Assembly: GCA_046351415.1 (NCBI GenBank)
Contig: JAXLYO010000014.1
Coordinates: 62,001 to 126,000 of the forward strand
DNA length: 64,000 nucleotides
Origin: JABFRG01 sp046351415
Lineage (GTDB): Bacteria > Myxococcota_A > Polyangia > Polyangiales > Polyangiaceae
Direction: 5' to 3'
The translations under genes were made by a program, and so were the position numbers. This document shows, piece by piece, positions 15,515 through 24,371 of the stretch (position 1 is its first letter; each line of letters opens with the position of its first letter). The notes under the pieces are model-generated. The model did not search any database. It saw only the letters and a list, made by a program, of their open reading frames with translations, and was not told the DNA's origin.

Positions 15515-16816
15515 CTACTTGCGCTCGTAGACGTATACGGCGCCGCGGCCGGCTCCCCAGGTGTTGTTGGATACAACAAGGGTGTTGCCATCATCGGAAA
15601 CCGCGATGTCGCCTTGGCTTTGTCCAGACGCCTCCGCGCGGGGGGCAAGCCAAGGCCCGCTCCATGTGTTGGCTCCAGTTCGGTCGTAGACCTGGGCATC
15701 GACGGACACCTTGACGGCGACCGTGTTTCCGTTGCGCGACATGCGCATCTGCTCGACCGGGGTTTGCTGCGACACTCCGGCGGGCTGCTGGAGGGTCGTG
15801 GGGGCGCTCCAAACAGCACCACTACGTTGATAGATCCGAAGGTGTCCGGTCGCACCGGTCCCGGGAAAGGCTCGGCTCGTCGCTACGACGGAACCGTCGT
15901 CAGATAGCGCAACATAGCTGCTGTCGTGGCCTTGTGAGATGCCCGTTGGGATCGACCACGTGCCCGCCGCGTATTCCGTCGTACCGAGCGCATCGGACGT
16001 AGCGCTGTCGTCTCCGAGCAGGGCTGCGAACGTTCCATCCGCGTTGAGCGCCGCCGCCCTCACGCGATAGAACGTCGCCGGACGATTCAGCAAGACGGGG
16101 GCGCTCCAACCGTTTCCGACGCGCCGGTAGATGCTAGTCGCCCCCAGGAAGTCGGAATCGCCTTGACTGTCCAAGGCGATCAGGGTGTTCCCGTCGGAGG
16201 AGAGGGACAATTCTTGGCCGAATAGGTACGGAGCCGCTCCGCTTGCGAGCGACACCGAGGACCACACTGCGCCCGAACGCGAATAGACAACGACATTGCC
16301 CTCCTGTGCGGGTTCGCCCACGACAATCGTCGAACCGTCTCGCGAGACGCTCACCGCCCCGGGAATGCGACCAGGATAGAGACTGTCTAGCTGCGTCGAC
16401 AAGGACCAGCCCATCGGCCCGCGCGCGTAGACGCAGAGCGACTTCTGTGCGTCGTCGAGCGAGACCACCAATGTCTTTCCGTCGCCCGAGAGCCCAACGT
16501 ATCTGCCGAACGCTCCGAAATACTGCACCGCGGGCCTTGGAATCAACGCAGGGGTACCCCACGTTGCCGTTCCGGCGTCCTTCGATCCGCCATCCTTCGT
16601 CGTCGCCCCTCCGTCCTCAGGATTGGCATCTCCCCGAAGCGCGCTATCGCCTCGAGCACTTGCATCGTTGGGCGCTGGAGATGACCCATCGGCGAGGACT
16701 GGCGAGGCGTCGGCTCCTGCATCGATCGGGTCGGAGTCTGACGAGCACGCTGCAAGAGCAGCGAACGAGGTCACGACGGCTGTGCCGAGGAGAAGGAAGA
16801 TGGCGTTGGGTTTCAT
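15515..16816 (-). CDS. FG-GAP-type beta-propeller lipoprotein
   Basis: The start is placed at 16816, where a lipoprotein signal begins (MKPNAIFLLLGTAVVTSFAA, lipidated Cys24), instead of the longer frame start 20 codons earlier. The 433-residue product has an Asp/Ala-rich linker, then about seven repeats of the type VALSGDGKTLVVS...VYSRSG.WS. Examples are VSVSRDGSTIVVG, LSLSSDGNTLIAL, VALSDDGSVVATS and IAVSDDGNTLVVS. This is the FG-GAP_2 pattern of extracellular propellers; it ends in GAVYVYERK. A binding or adhesive surface role is inferred. Palindromes lie upstream at 16938 and 16978. Confidence 0.85.
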   Translation of the reverse strand: MKPNAIFLLLGTAVVTSFAALAACSSDSDPIDAGADASPVLADGSSPAPNDASARGDSALRGDANPEDGGATTKDGGSKDAGTATWGTPALIPRPAVQYFGAFGRYVGLSGDGKTLVVSLDDAQKSLCVYARGPMGWSLSTQLDSLYPGRIPGAVSVSRDGSTIVVGEPAQEGNVVVYSRSGAVWSSVSLASGAAPYLFGQELSLSSDGNTLIALDSQGDSDFLGATSIYRRVGNGWSAPVLLNRPATFYRVRAAALNADGTFAALLGDDSATSDALGTTEYAAGTWSIPTGISQGHDSSYVALSDDGSVVATSRAFPGTGATGHLRIYQRSGAVWSAPTTLQQPAGVSQQTPVEQMRMSRNGNTVAVKVSVDAQVYDRTGANTWSGPWLAPRAEASGQSQGDIAVSDDGNTLVVSNNTWGAGRGAVYVYERK

Positions 16817-16937
16817 AGGGTTCTCACACGGTAAGCTTGAGTTCTTCTGGGGCGTGACACGCGACCCAGAGCGCACACAAGGTTGTGATGGTTTGGGCCA
16901 CAGAACCTCGCGCTTCGATGCTGCGCGAGTCAGGTGG

Positions 16938-16954
16938 GATTGACGAAGTCAATC
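16938..16954. promoter_or_regulatory. Perfect palindrome GATTGAC-GAA-GTCAATC
   Basis: Seven-base arms with a three-base spacer form a perfect inverted repeat 122 bases upstream of the FG-GAP lipoprotein start (16816). Size and symmetry fit a dimeric regulator site. The AraC-type regulator encoded at 17460 is a candidate, but no direct evidence links them. Confidence 0.4.
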
Positions 16955-16977
16955 AGGCATTCATTCATTCGGATGAA

Positions 16978-16990
16978 GTGTATGCTACAC
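16978..16990. promoter_or_regulatory. Palindrome GTGTA-TGC-TACAC
   Basis: A perfect inverted repeat with a three-base spacer, about 32 bases before repeat copy B. It matches the plan of GTGCA-ATG-TGCAC at 13007-13019 with both arms changed together (C/G to T/A), so symmetry is kept. This suggests the same regulator recognises both lipoprotein upstream regions. Confidence 0.45.
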
Positions 16991-17021
16991 ATAATGGGGC
17001 TTGCGAATCGGTTCTGCGTGG

Positions 17022-17098
17022 AAGCTTCGTCCACGTACCGCTGGCACGGGTGAGTACGCTTCGATCCAGTCGGGGAGTATCGCACCCCGAGTTCGTCG
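17022..17098. repeat. Imperfect 80-base repeat, copy B
   Basis: Partner of the repeat at 13051-13128 in the same orientation; see that entry for the alignment. It can form an extra hairpin CGGGG...CCCCG within the conserved block. It lies 206 bases upstream of the FG-GAP lipoprotein start and 362 bases before the AraC gene. Confidence 0.6.
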
Positions 17099-17459
17099 AG
17101 GAATTCTCGCGAACGACCCGGACGAGTCGCCCGCGGAGGAAGTTCGGCAGCGGCGGGGGCGACGTTCGCTGCGCACGCAGTGAAAAGAGGGGTCGCGAGA
17201 ATGAAGCCACGCATGAAGACAACGATGCAGTCTTGTTAGCGCGCGGTCTTTGCAATTCACGACATTCGTTTTGCAGAACGTGCGGGAGCCTTGCATCAAG
17301 TGGGCGAAGGGCGTACATGCGCATCCTGGATCAGATGCGAACCACCGATTTCATGAAGCATTCTGCTCGCAGAATATCGCTGGAAAATAGGGGGTTCGTC
17401 GTCGGTTTGGCTGGACGAACTTCATCCGCGCTCCGTCTCACGAGAGGGAGCTGGATGAC

Positions 17460-18533
17460 ATGTGTAGCTTGCACGAAGACGGTGCCCTCTTGGTGAAGTC
17501 CACGCGTGATCGCTTCGCTCACGGAGCCCTCTCGTGTGCCTACTTCCTTGCCTTGGACGATTACGTGAGGGAACAAGGTAAAGACTTGCGTGACTTCGTC
17601 GATGGAGGGCTGCTTCCACCCTCGACGCGGTGTGCTTGGTCCGATCTGTGGCCCGTCGAGGACGCCCGCCGGGTGATCGAGCAACTCCAGTCGTCATTCG
17701 GAGCCGCCGACTTTGGCGTTCGCTTGGGGGCAGCTCTCCGTTGCAGCCACTTTGGTACCCTCGGTGTTCGGGCGCGCGCCTCGAAGACGATCGGGGAGGT
17801 TCTTCTCGTGCTCTTTCAGAATTTCGCCCACTTGAACACGCAGTCCGTCATGAACGTTCGGGTAGACGGGGTGGAGCTCGAATTGTCATGGAGCTCTGCG
17901 TGGGACGGCTGTGGTCACGTTCTCGACGTGTTTTCAGTAGCCGGTCTCGTCTCGATTCTTCGGGAGCTTGCAGGTGGGCTCGTACCATTGAACTCGGTTG
18001 GCTTTTGCGGTCACGGCTTCGCCACCGCACCCCACATCGAGAAATTCTTCGGCTGTCGCATCGTCTACGGGCGCCCGTCGCTAGTGTTGCGGGTGCCCAT
18101 CGAGACGCTCAGCCTTCTTACGGAGTCAGGGAGAGAGCACCCAGGCGGCGCGGTGTACGTGGTCCCGCCGAGTCAGACTTCCTCCGGGACGGTGCGTAGT
18201 CACGAACCGACGCACCGATTTCGGGTGGAGCAGGCCATCCGGCGCGTTCTCGATCGCGGCGCCGCTCCTTCTCTCGCTCGGGTCGCACGTGAGCTCGGTC
18301 TGCACCCCCGCTCGCTGACTCGCAGCCTTTCCGCCGAGAAGCTCGACTTCAGCGGACTGCGTGACAGGGTGCGGTGCGAAACGGCGTGTCGACTGCTCAC
18401 GGAAGAGAGCATCAGCTTGGTCGAGATCGCGTTTGCGCTGGGCTTCTCCACCCAGGCCTCGTTCACGCGAGCATTTGGTGCATGGAAGGGAACTTCCCCC
18501 GCCGCGTTTCGTCGAATGCGGACTTCCCGTTAG
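17460..18533 (+). CDS. AraC-family transcriptional regulator
   Basis: The 357-residue protein has an N-terminal domain like the arabinose-binding-like domain of the OruR/ArgR-type AraC subgroup (about residues 15-200). Its C-terminal AraC helix-turn-helix (about 255-350) shows PSLARVARELGLHPRSLTR, then SLVEIAFALGFSTQASFTRAF and WKGTSPAAFRR. This second segment is the family signature. Such regulators usually activate a neighbouring gene in response to a small molecule; the inducer is unknown. The genes on both sides are minus-strand lipoproteins. The palindromes and repeat in its own upstream region are candidate targets. Confidence 0.9.
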   Translation: MCSLHEDGALLVKSTRDRFAHGALSCAYFLALDDYVREQGKDLRDFVDGGLLPPSTRCAWSDLWPVEDARRVIEQLQSSFGAADFGVRLGAALRCSHFGTLGVRARASKTIGEVLLVLFQNFAHLNTQSVMNVRVDGVELELSWSSAWDGCGHVLDVFSVAGLVSILRELAGGLVPLNSVGFCGHGFATAPHIEKFFGCRIVYGRPSLVLRVPIETLSLLTESGREHPGGAVYVVPPSQTSSGTVRSHEPTHRFRVEQAIRRVLDRGAAPSLARVARELGLHPRSLTRSLSAEKLDFSGLRDRVRCETACRLLTEESISLVEIAFALGFSTQASFTRAFGAWKGTSPAAFRRMRTSR

Positions 18534-18559
18534 GCCCTTGCGCGAAGAACGTGCGGCTT

Positions 18560-21500
18560 CTACGGCGCCGGGGGAAGCTTCGGCGAAAGATCGAACACCG
18601 CATCGAGTGGCGTAGTCGCCGCGCCCGCGCACGCGTCGATGGACGGAGTGGCGAGCGCGCCCACCTGCGGCACGCAGCCGTACAGTCGTCTCGGCCAATC
18701 GAGCGGCTGGCGTCGGACATCGTCAGCACGCAGGACGAGAGGTGAAAAGACGAGTGCGCTCGTCTGGAATCCGATCACGTTCGCATTCGTGAAGTGGCAA
18801 GTACGGCAGAACGGAACGTTGCTGAAGTCCGGGCGAGGGGCATTGTAGACGAGCGGCTTGTCATCGATCGCGTATGCCTTCCGGCGCAGGCAACGCTCTT
18901 GTCCGAGAGCGTCGAGCGGCCTATGCACCCGAGCTGCGCAGATTGTTTTCCCGTTTTGGTCGGGTACCTCGCTCACGTTCGAGAAGTCATCGAGCGCAAC
19001 CTGCTCACACACGGTTGCAGTCTGGGACCCACCGCCAGACGTCCACGCGCGATGCCTCGTGGCGAGCAGGACGAGCGAAGCGAGGCGTGGGTCGCTGTCC
19101 GTATCGCGAACTTCGAGCAGTGACCCCAAGGCTTGATTGCAGATGCCTTCCCGCAGAAGGGAAAGTGGCGTCGAGTTTGGCGTACGAAAGATCTTGAGCT
19201 CGTCGACCCACCCACGGAAAGACTTTCGATTGCCCACTTCTTGCGGAGCTTTGAAGAGAGGTCCGGGGTCACCGATCGAGAATCCTACGGGACCGTCCAT
19301 GTCGAAGCCGTCACCGCTGCTCGCCGTGGCGAACGAAAGGGGCGAAGGCCCCACTTGCGTGCCGTTGACGAAAACGCGGATTTGCCGCGTCCGCTGCGAG
19401 CCAGTGCCTTCGCTCGAAATCGAAAGTGCCACGTGAAAGAATTTTGAAGACTGGAGCGATAGGGGGGCCAGGTCGAGCGTCACCGGAGAACCCGCCGCGC
19501 GCGAACTTCGGAAGACCATGCGGTCGAGAGCCAAGGCTACCCAGGAGCGATCCGGAAAGTAGAACAGGGTGCGGGCTTCCAACCGGTCGGTGTTCCTTAC
19601 GTCCACCCAAGCATTGACCGTCCAGTTTCCTGGCGTCTGTGGACCATGTCCTTGCGTTTTCGCGTGATCGTTCACTCCATCGAGGTAGAGCGCTTTCCCC
19701 AAGATACCGTTCGCGACGGGCTCGATGCGCGCACCCCCCAACAGCACCATGTGCGTTGGCAAAGCATTGGCGCCGCCCGCTCCGGTCGCTGCATTCTGCA
19801 AGTGAGGGCTGAATGCGAAGCGGAAGTCTGCGGTCGCGCCCATACGAACCGAGTTCTCCGGATGCTCGGGCCAGAAGCCGTCCGCAGGAACCGACAGTTT
19901 CGGATCGTTTGGACCACCCGTCTCGACTTCCATTTGCGGGGCATTCATGTGTGCGATGAGCCAGGCATCCGTGCGCACGTAGTCATCGAACGCGATCTCC
20001 CCGTTGCGCTGCGTATCACCGGAGAAGGTCCAGCTCACGTCGAATGGTAGGGTGGGGGAAAGCGCACTGAAGTAGTTCAACCTGTTCTCGAGCGAGTTGA
20101 AGATGCGCAAGCCTCGCGGACGCACACTCGTGGTGGGGCCTTGATACAGCTGGAGGTCGAAGGTCTTGTAGAAACCGTTGCTCGCGATGATGCCTCCGAA
20201 GTCCGTCGGCACAGCGCTCGAGTCGAGCATGACGATTTTGCCGTGGGTCCACGCGCCGAGCGCAGCGAAGCCCTTCCCGGGTTCCTTGTCGGGGTTCAGG
20301 TAGTTTCGGTGGGTAGCTTGGAAATGATTGCCGGAGCCCGACACGGGCTCGGCGGTCTTCGCCGTGATTCCGTCGCGCGCCGCGGAGGTCAGGGTGAAGA
20401 GAATGTTCTTTCCGGCTCTATCGACCCATGGGTAGCTTCCCGCGATCAAAGCGCCTGGCTCGATGTCCCCTCCGTACGTATCTCGCAACCGCACGGGCGT
20501 ACCATCTTTACGTTGCGAGCGGCCGACGTCGTAGTTCTGGTAGATCTGGGGGTCGATCGGGATGCGGCTGACGGGATCGAACTGCTTCCACCCGTCGGCA
20601 CGGCAGCGACCGAGGGTGTTGTAGGCGTAGTAGAGCGCGTTGGCGTTGAAGACCATCAACCGGCCGTCCGATGTGGTCGACTGCTCGAAGAAGGGCGTCT
20701 TGAACGAGGCTGTCGCATTCGCTTCGCCGCCTGGAATCTCGGCGTAGGGGTCTGCGTGGAGTTTCCAGTCGTCCTTTCGATGCACACGAATCGTTCGAGA
20801 ACGCTTCTGGTTGTTGAGGTAGCCGCAATAGAACGGCGGTGAAGGGGACGCACACGCGTCGACGATGGACTTCCAAGATTGCGTCTCGCCGAGTTGCTTC
20901 AGTGCAGCCACCTGACTAATGGCGGGCATGAGGGCGCCGGGCGTTCGTGGAAACGCGATGACTTTGGGCGCGTCCGCCCCGGAGCTGAGCGTGCCATCGG
21001 AAAGCAGACCTTGGTTCTTGCCACGCTCCACGAAGATCGTGAGGGGTACGGAGCGAAGCTCCCATACGTTGAGGTTTTCGCCCTTCTCCAGCGACAAGAG
21101 CAGCGTCTCATCGTAACAGTCGCCCGACAGAAGGTCGGATCCTGTCGCCCCAGGTGTCTTCGGTGCTTTGCACAGGCGCGGTTCCGGAGACGCGTCCTCG
21201 CAGAGGTCCATGTGGAACGATGCGACAGACGCGAGCTTGGGCGCGTCAACTCCGGTGTACGTCATGCCAGAGTCGAATGGATTCTGGTACATCACCGGGT
21301 GCAGGTACGTCCGAAGCCTTCGGACGGAGCCCGTGGCACCACTCACGGATGTTGGCGCGCGGAGATCTGCTCCGACACGTTCAGGCAAGAACACGTCGAT
21401 CTGGGGCAAGTAGAGGGTCGCTGTTTTCGCGTACGTGACGGTCTCGAGTGTCGACCCCACGAGGAGTCGCCCATCGTCGGAGGTGGAACGTCGGTTGGGA

Positions 21501-21877
21501 AGGACCGTTGGGACGCCGGGCTTTGCAGACAGCAGCGCATTCCCGTCCACTCCGGCCACAGCACCAGAGTCGAGCGAGGAAGGAGATGCTGGGCGGAACC
21601 GGTCTGCGGTCAGGAAGTTGCGTGTGATGCTGGGCTGGGGCGGGAGCAGCCGGTTATGGCAAGACTCGATATTACTGTAGTCTGCATCGGAACATGGCGA
21701 GGTCGCGAGAGCAAAGAGCTCCTCGGTCTTGTTGCCTCCCTGTCCGGGCGTGCCCGCAGCGCCTTCTCCCAGGCGGTTGTCGACCTCATTTTCGGCAGAG
21801 TCCGAGCTGCACCCCCAAGCCGCCAAGCAGAAGAGGAAAGAACCGATTGCGCGCACGCGCTTCACGCCGATGTTCAT
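18560..21877 (-). CDS. Large lipoprotein with LamG-like domain and CxxCH motif
   Basis: The start at 21877 (MNIGVKRVRAIGSFLFCLAA, lipobox before Cys-Ser-Ser) is preceded by GGAG ten bases upstream; the longer frame adds 21 codons without function. The 1105-residue product has a concanavalin/LamG-like domain around residues 715-900. Its motifs include ALYLDGVNDHAKT, NWTVNAWVDV, IRVFVNGTQVG and WVDELKIFRTPNS. One heme-attachment motif, Cys1024-Arg-Thr-Cys-His, lies near the C-terminus. A glycan-binding, heme-containing surface protein is inferred; the long N-terminal part is not recognised. It lies 244 bases downstream of the CAP-domain gene on the same strand. Confidence 0.8.
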   Translation of the reverse strand: MNIGVKRVRAIGSFLFCLAAWGCSSDSAENEVDNRLGEGAAGTPGQGGNKTEELFALATSPCSDADYSNIESCHNRLLPPQPSITRNFLTADRFRPASPSSLDSGAVAGVDGNALLSAKPGVPTVLPNRRSTSDDGRLLVGSTLETVTYAKTATLYLPQIDVFLPERVGADLRAPTSVSGATGSVRRLRTYLHPVMYQNPFDSGMTYTGVDAPKLASVASFHMDLCEDASPEPRLCKAPKTPGATGSDLLSGDCYDETLLLSLEKGENLNVWELRSVPLTIFVERGKNQGLLSDGTLSSGADAPKVIAFPRTPGALMPAISQVAALKQLGETQSWKSIVDACASPSPPFYCGYLNNQKRSRTIRVHRKDDWKLHADPYAEIPGGEANATASFKTPFFEQSTTSDGRLMVFNANALYYAYNTLGRCRADGWKQFDPVSRIPIDPQIYQNYDVGRSQRKDGTPVRLRDTYGGDIEPGALIAGSYPWVDRAGKNILFTLTSAARDGITAKTAEPVSGSGNHFQATHRNYLNPDKEPGKGFAALGAWTHGKIVMLDSSAVPTDFGGIIASNGFYKTFDLQLYQGPTTSVRPRGLRIFNSLENRLNYFSALSPTLPFDVSWTFSGDTQRNGEIAFDDYVRTDAWLIAHMNAPQMEVETGGPNDPKLSVPADGFWPEHPENSVRMGATADFRFAFSPHLQNAATGAGGANALPTHMVLLGGARIEPVANGILGKALYLDGVNDHAKTQGHGPQTPGNWTVNAWVDVRNTDRLEARTLFYFPDRSWVALALDRMVFRSSRAAGSPVTLDLAPLSLQSSKFFHVALSISSEGTGSQRTRQIRVFVNGTQVGPSPLSFATASSGDGFDMDGPVGFSIGDPGPLFKAPQEVGNRKSFRGWVDELKIFRTPNSTPLSLLREGICNQALGSLLEVRDTDSDPRLASLVLLATRHRAWTSGGGSQTATVCEQVALDDFSNVSEVPDQNGKTICAARVHRPLDALGQERCLRRKAYAIDDKPLVYNAPRPDFSNVPFCRTCHFTNANVIGFQTSALVFSPLVLRADDVRRQPLDWPRRLYGCVPQVGALATPSIDACAGAATTPLDAVFDLSPKLPPAP

Positions 21878-22121
21878 GTCGAAGCTCCGAGTCCATCGAA
21901 GAACGGGACACCGAAGCACCCCCTGAACTCGGTGGTGCAAGTGGAGTGCCGCTCAGCTGGACCACGCACATCCCCATGTAGGCGGGCGTTCTTCCGCTCC
22001 GCCGGGAAAAGGATGGGGACAGCGTTCGTGCGCGGCGATGGAGCCGATGTCGCACTGGATCCGCCTTCGCTCGCGGCGAACCTCACCGGATCCAGTGATC
22101 GAGCCTCAGACAGACGCGAGT

Positions 22122-22745
22122 CTAGCGACTCGAGACCGGCTGAGCTGCGTCCGAGAACCACACGAACGCGTAGTTCTTACCCATCGCGGCCCCTATCGAA
22201 CGCCATTGCAGCCGTCGCCAGTCGCCTTGGTTCAGAATCACCGACCTGTGACCGGGGCTGGAATCCCACGCGTCGACCGCGTCGGCTGCTTTGGCTCCCC
22301 CGCCGCCAATACTCGCCGCGACCTCGAACCCATTGCCCGGGAAACCGGTGAGCTCTCGAGGCTTGTCCCACATGCAAGGGCCGTCGGGGTCCGCTTGCAC
22401 GTAACAGCAACCGTGCCAGAAGGTCTGGTTCGACCACCCGTGCATATTGCAATTGTCCTGTGCGCCGGGAGAGTACCATTTCTCGATATCGCGAAGATGG
22501 GTCGCCGCGACGATGCCGAGCGAGGGCGACCAGGCAATACGGGCGAGCCCGTTCTTCTCCCGGTAGTCGTTGACGGCGTCCGCGAGCTTCTTTCCCGACT
22601 CGCCGGGGTCTCCGAGTACACTTGCCGGAACTCGCACTTCGTCGGTGAGGTTCTCTTCGGTTGGAGGTTCGGTCGTACCGCAAGCAGCGGAAAACCAACC
22701 AGCGAAGAGAAAGCAAAGAAGGAAGACGTTGAGGCGCTTCGACAA
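22122..22745 (-). CDS. CAP/SCP-domain lipoprotein
   Basis: The 207-residue product has a lipoprotein signal (FLFAGWFSAAC) and a CAP (SCP/PR-1) domain. Motifs are AVNDYREKNGLARIAWSPSL, HLRDIEKW, HGWSNQ and GHRSVILNQGDW...GAAMGKNYAFVWF. CAP proteins are secreted and bind small lipids or cell-wall components; some are proteases. The start codon is TTG at 22745, with no upstream ATG in frame. A perfect palindrome CTACTT-CT-AAGTAG (22750-22763) sits immediately before it and could affect translation or transcription. The large LamG-like lipoprotein gene follows downstream on the same strand. Confidence 0.88.
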   Translation of the reverse strand: MSKRLNVFLLCFLFAGWFSAACGTTEPPTEENLTDEVRVPASVLGDPGESGKKLADAVNDYREKNGLARIAWSPSLGIVAATHLRDIEKWYSPGAQDNCNMHGWSNQTFWHGCCYVQADPDGPCMWDKPRELTGFPGNGFEVAASIGGGGAKAADAVDAWDSSPGHRSVILNQGDWRRLQWRSIGAAMGKNYAFVWFSDAAQPVSSR

Positions 22746-22969
22746 GGTACTACTTCTAAGTAGCTCGAGATGAGTTCGCGCTCAAACTGCAAGTTCACGA
22801 GGGCGCGAGTTCGCACAGAGTTCGACCGCTGCGGTGGCCCGCTGTATCACTCAGAGGACGATCGCTCCGGTCGCCACGGTCGCCCCTTCCAGTAGGGGCG
22901 GATCGACGTCGGTTCCAAGCTCGAGCGATATTCTTCGCTTTCTCGTTCCGTAAGGACAGGAAATTTGCA

Positions 22970-24244
22970 ATGAGGATGGAGGAAGATCGCAGCCGCGCTC
23001 TTCGTACCAAGAGCCGTATGCACGACGATCCGTACCCAAGTCTGAATACGCCGCTGCCGATGGTCCGGGAGCTGCCGCCCGAGCCGCCAGATGTGGCCGG
23101 CTACGAAATCGTTTCCATTCTCGGGCAGGGCTCGATGTCGATCGTCTACGAGGCTCGGCGTCGACCGAAGACGCTTCGGGGCGCCGCGGAGGAGGCGAGT
23201 GGGCCGCACATCGCCCTCAAAGCCCTTCGTGAACAATATGCGTTCGACCCAGAGTGCGTCTCGCGCATCGAACGCGAGGTGCGGATCGCCGCGTGCATTC
23301 AGTCGCGCCACGTGCCCAAGACCTTCGGGCTCATCGTGTCCCGTGACCGCATTCCCTGCATCGCGATGGAACTCCTCACCGGCAAGAGTCTCGCGGAGCT
23401 ACTCGACGAGCGCGGTACGTTCTCCGTCGAAGACACGCTCGATTGCGTGTTCCAGATTTGCGCCGCGTTGCGAGCCGCGCATCCACTCGGCGTGGTGCAT
23501 CGTGACCTGAAGGCATCCAACATCTTTTTCGCCGAAGAGGCCGGCAAAGTCGTGGTGAAGGTGATGGACTTCGGGCTCTCGAAGCTCGAAGGCGACATCG
23601 AACTCACCGCACAAAGCGCCCTCTTCGGGACGCCGAAGTACATGTCCCCGGAGCAGGTTCGTAGCGCCACCCTCGCGGATGCGCGATCCGACCTGTGGTC
23701 ACTCGGCGTCATCTTGTACCGGATGCTCTCGGGCCGTTATCCCTTCGACGAACCTGGCTACGCGGCCGTGCTCTCGGCCATCTGCTCGCGCGAGCCCGTC
23801 CACCTGGGGGAGCTTCGGCCTGACCTCGACCGCCTTCTGACGACCGTGGTCATGAACCTCCTCAAGAAGGATCCGGCCCTTCGGTACCAAGATGTCGACG
23901 AACTCGAGTCGGCGCTTCGGCGCTTCTCTGCGCGCGAGAGCCAGCGCGAATTGCTCGCGGCCAGCGAGGAGCCGCACGGTACCGAGCTCTCGTTCGCGCC
24001 GATGCCCCCTTCCTTCGACGAAGCCGAAGCCCTTCGGCGCATGCGTCCTTCGCGTCTCCTCGTGCCCCTCCTGCTCACGTTGGTCGTGGGCGTCGTAGGC
24101 ACCGTCGCGCTCCTCGGTAACCTCTGGCGAAACGCCGAACAGTCGGCTCCGGCGGCGGCGCGTGGCGTCGTTCTTCCGGAACCCCTGGCGCCTTCCGCCG
24201 CCGTCATTCCCACTGCATCGAGCTCGACCCTCCCGCGTCGGTGA
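22970..24244 (+). CDS. Hanks-type Ser/Thr protein kinase, membrane-anchored
   Basis: The 424-residue protein has a complete kinase domain at about residues 44-310. It shows a glycine-rich loop LGQGSMSIVYEA, beta3 Lys84 (IALKAL), catalytic loop HRDLKASN (His177-Asn184), DFG (Asp200-Gly202), GTPKYMSPEQ and DLWSLGVILYRMLSGRYPF. A transmembrane helix (LLVPLLLTLVVGVVGTVALL) follows at about 360-385 with a short Ala/Pro-rich outer tail. No PASTA or sensor domain is present. A GGACAGGA ribosome site precedes the start. A degenerate kinase homologue follows 127 bases downstream, and the two are probably co-transcribed. Confidence 0.93.
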   Translation: MRMEEDRSRALRTKSRMHDDPYPSLNTPLPMVRELPPEPPDVAGYEIVSILGQGSMSIVYEARRRPKTLRGAAEEASGPHIALKALREQYAFDPECVSRIEREVRIAACIQSRHVPKTFGLIVSRDRIPCIAMELLTGKSLAELLDERGTFSVEDTLDCVFQICAALRAAHPLGVVHRDLKASNIFFAEEAGKVVVKVMDFGLSKLEGDIELTAQSALFGTPKYMSPEQVRSATLADARSDLWSLGVILYRMLSGRYPFDEPGYAAVLSAICSREPVHLGELRPDLDRLLTTVVMNLLKKDPALRYQDVDELESALRRFSARESQRELLAASEEPHGTELSFAPMPPSFDEAEALRRMRPSRLLVPLLLTLVVGVVGTVALLGNLWRNAEQSAPAAARGVVLPEPLAPSAAVIPTASSSTLPRR

Positions 24245-24371
24245 CGCGCCTCCCGGCTGTGAGAAAACGATGCAGATAGGAACGGGTGTGGCGATTCGTC
24301 GCGCACGCTTATCTCGCGGAGGTGCCTCTTTTGCCGCAAATTCACGCCGAGTGCTGTCGGATGGGGATGGC

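Larger units (their letters stand above)
16817..17459. other. 643-base intergenic region with palindromes and repeat
   Basis: No firm gene is seen between the divergent FG-GAP lipoprotein and AraC genes. It holds two palindromes (16938-16954 and 16978-16990) and copy B of the 80-base repeat (17022-17098). A minus-strand frame at 16930-17214 would begin MRGFILATPLFTAC, which looks like a short lipoprotein signal. It has no ribosome site and runs through the repeat, so I leave it uncalled. From about 17100 to 17459 nothing else is clear. Confidence 0.6.

Noticed and set aside
17042..17056. CACGGGTGAGTACGC resembles a conserved stretch near position 100 of 16S rRNA
   Set aside because: Only about 11 bases fit. 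The following bases do not match 16S rRNA and no other rRNA segment is nearby.
16930..17214. Minus-strand frame starting MRGFILATPLFTAC, resembling a small lipoprotein
   Set aside because: No ribosome site, it runs through a repeat shared with a non-coding region at 13.1 kb, and substitutions between the copies show no strong codon pattern.
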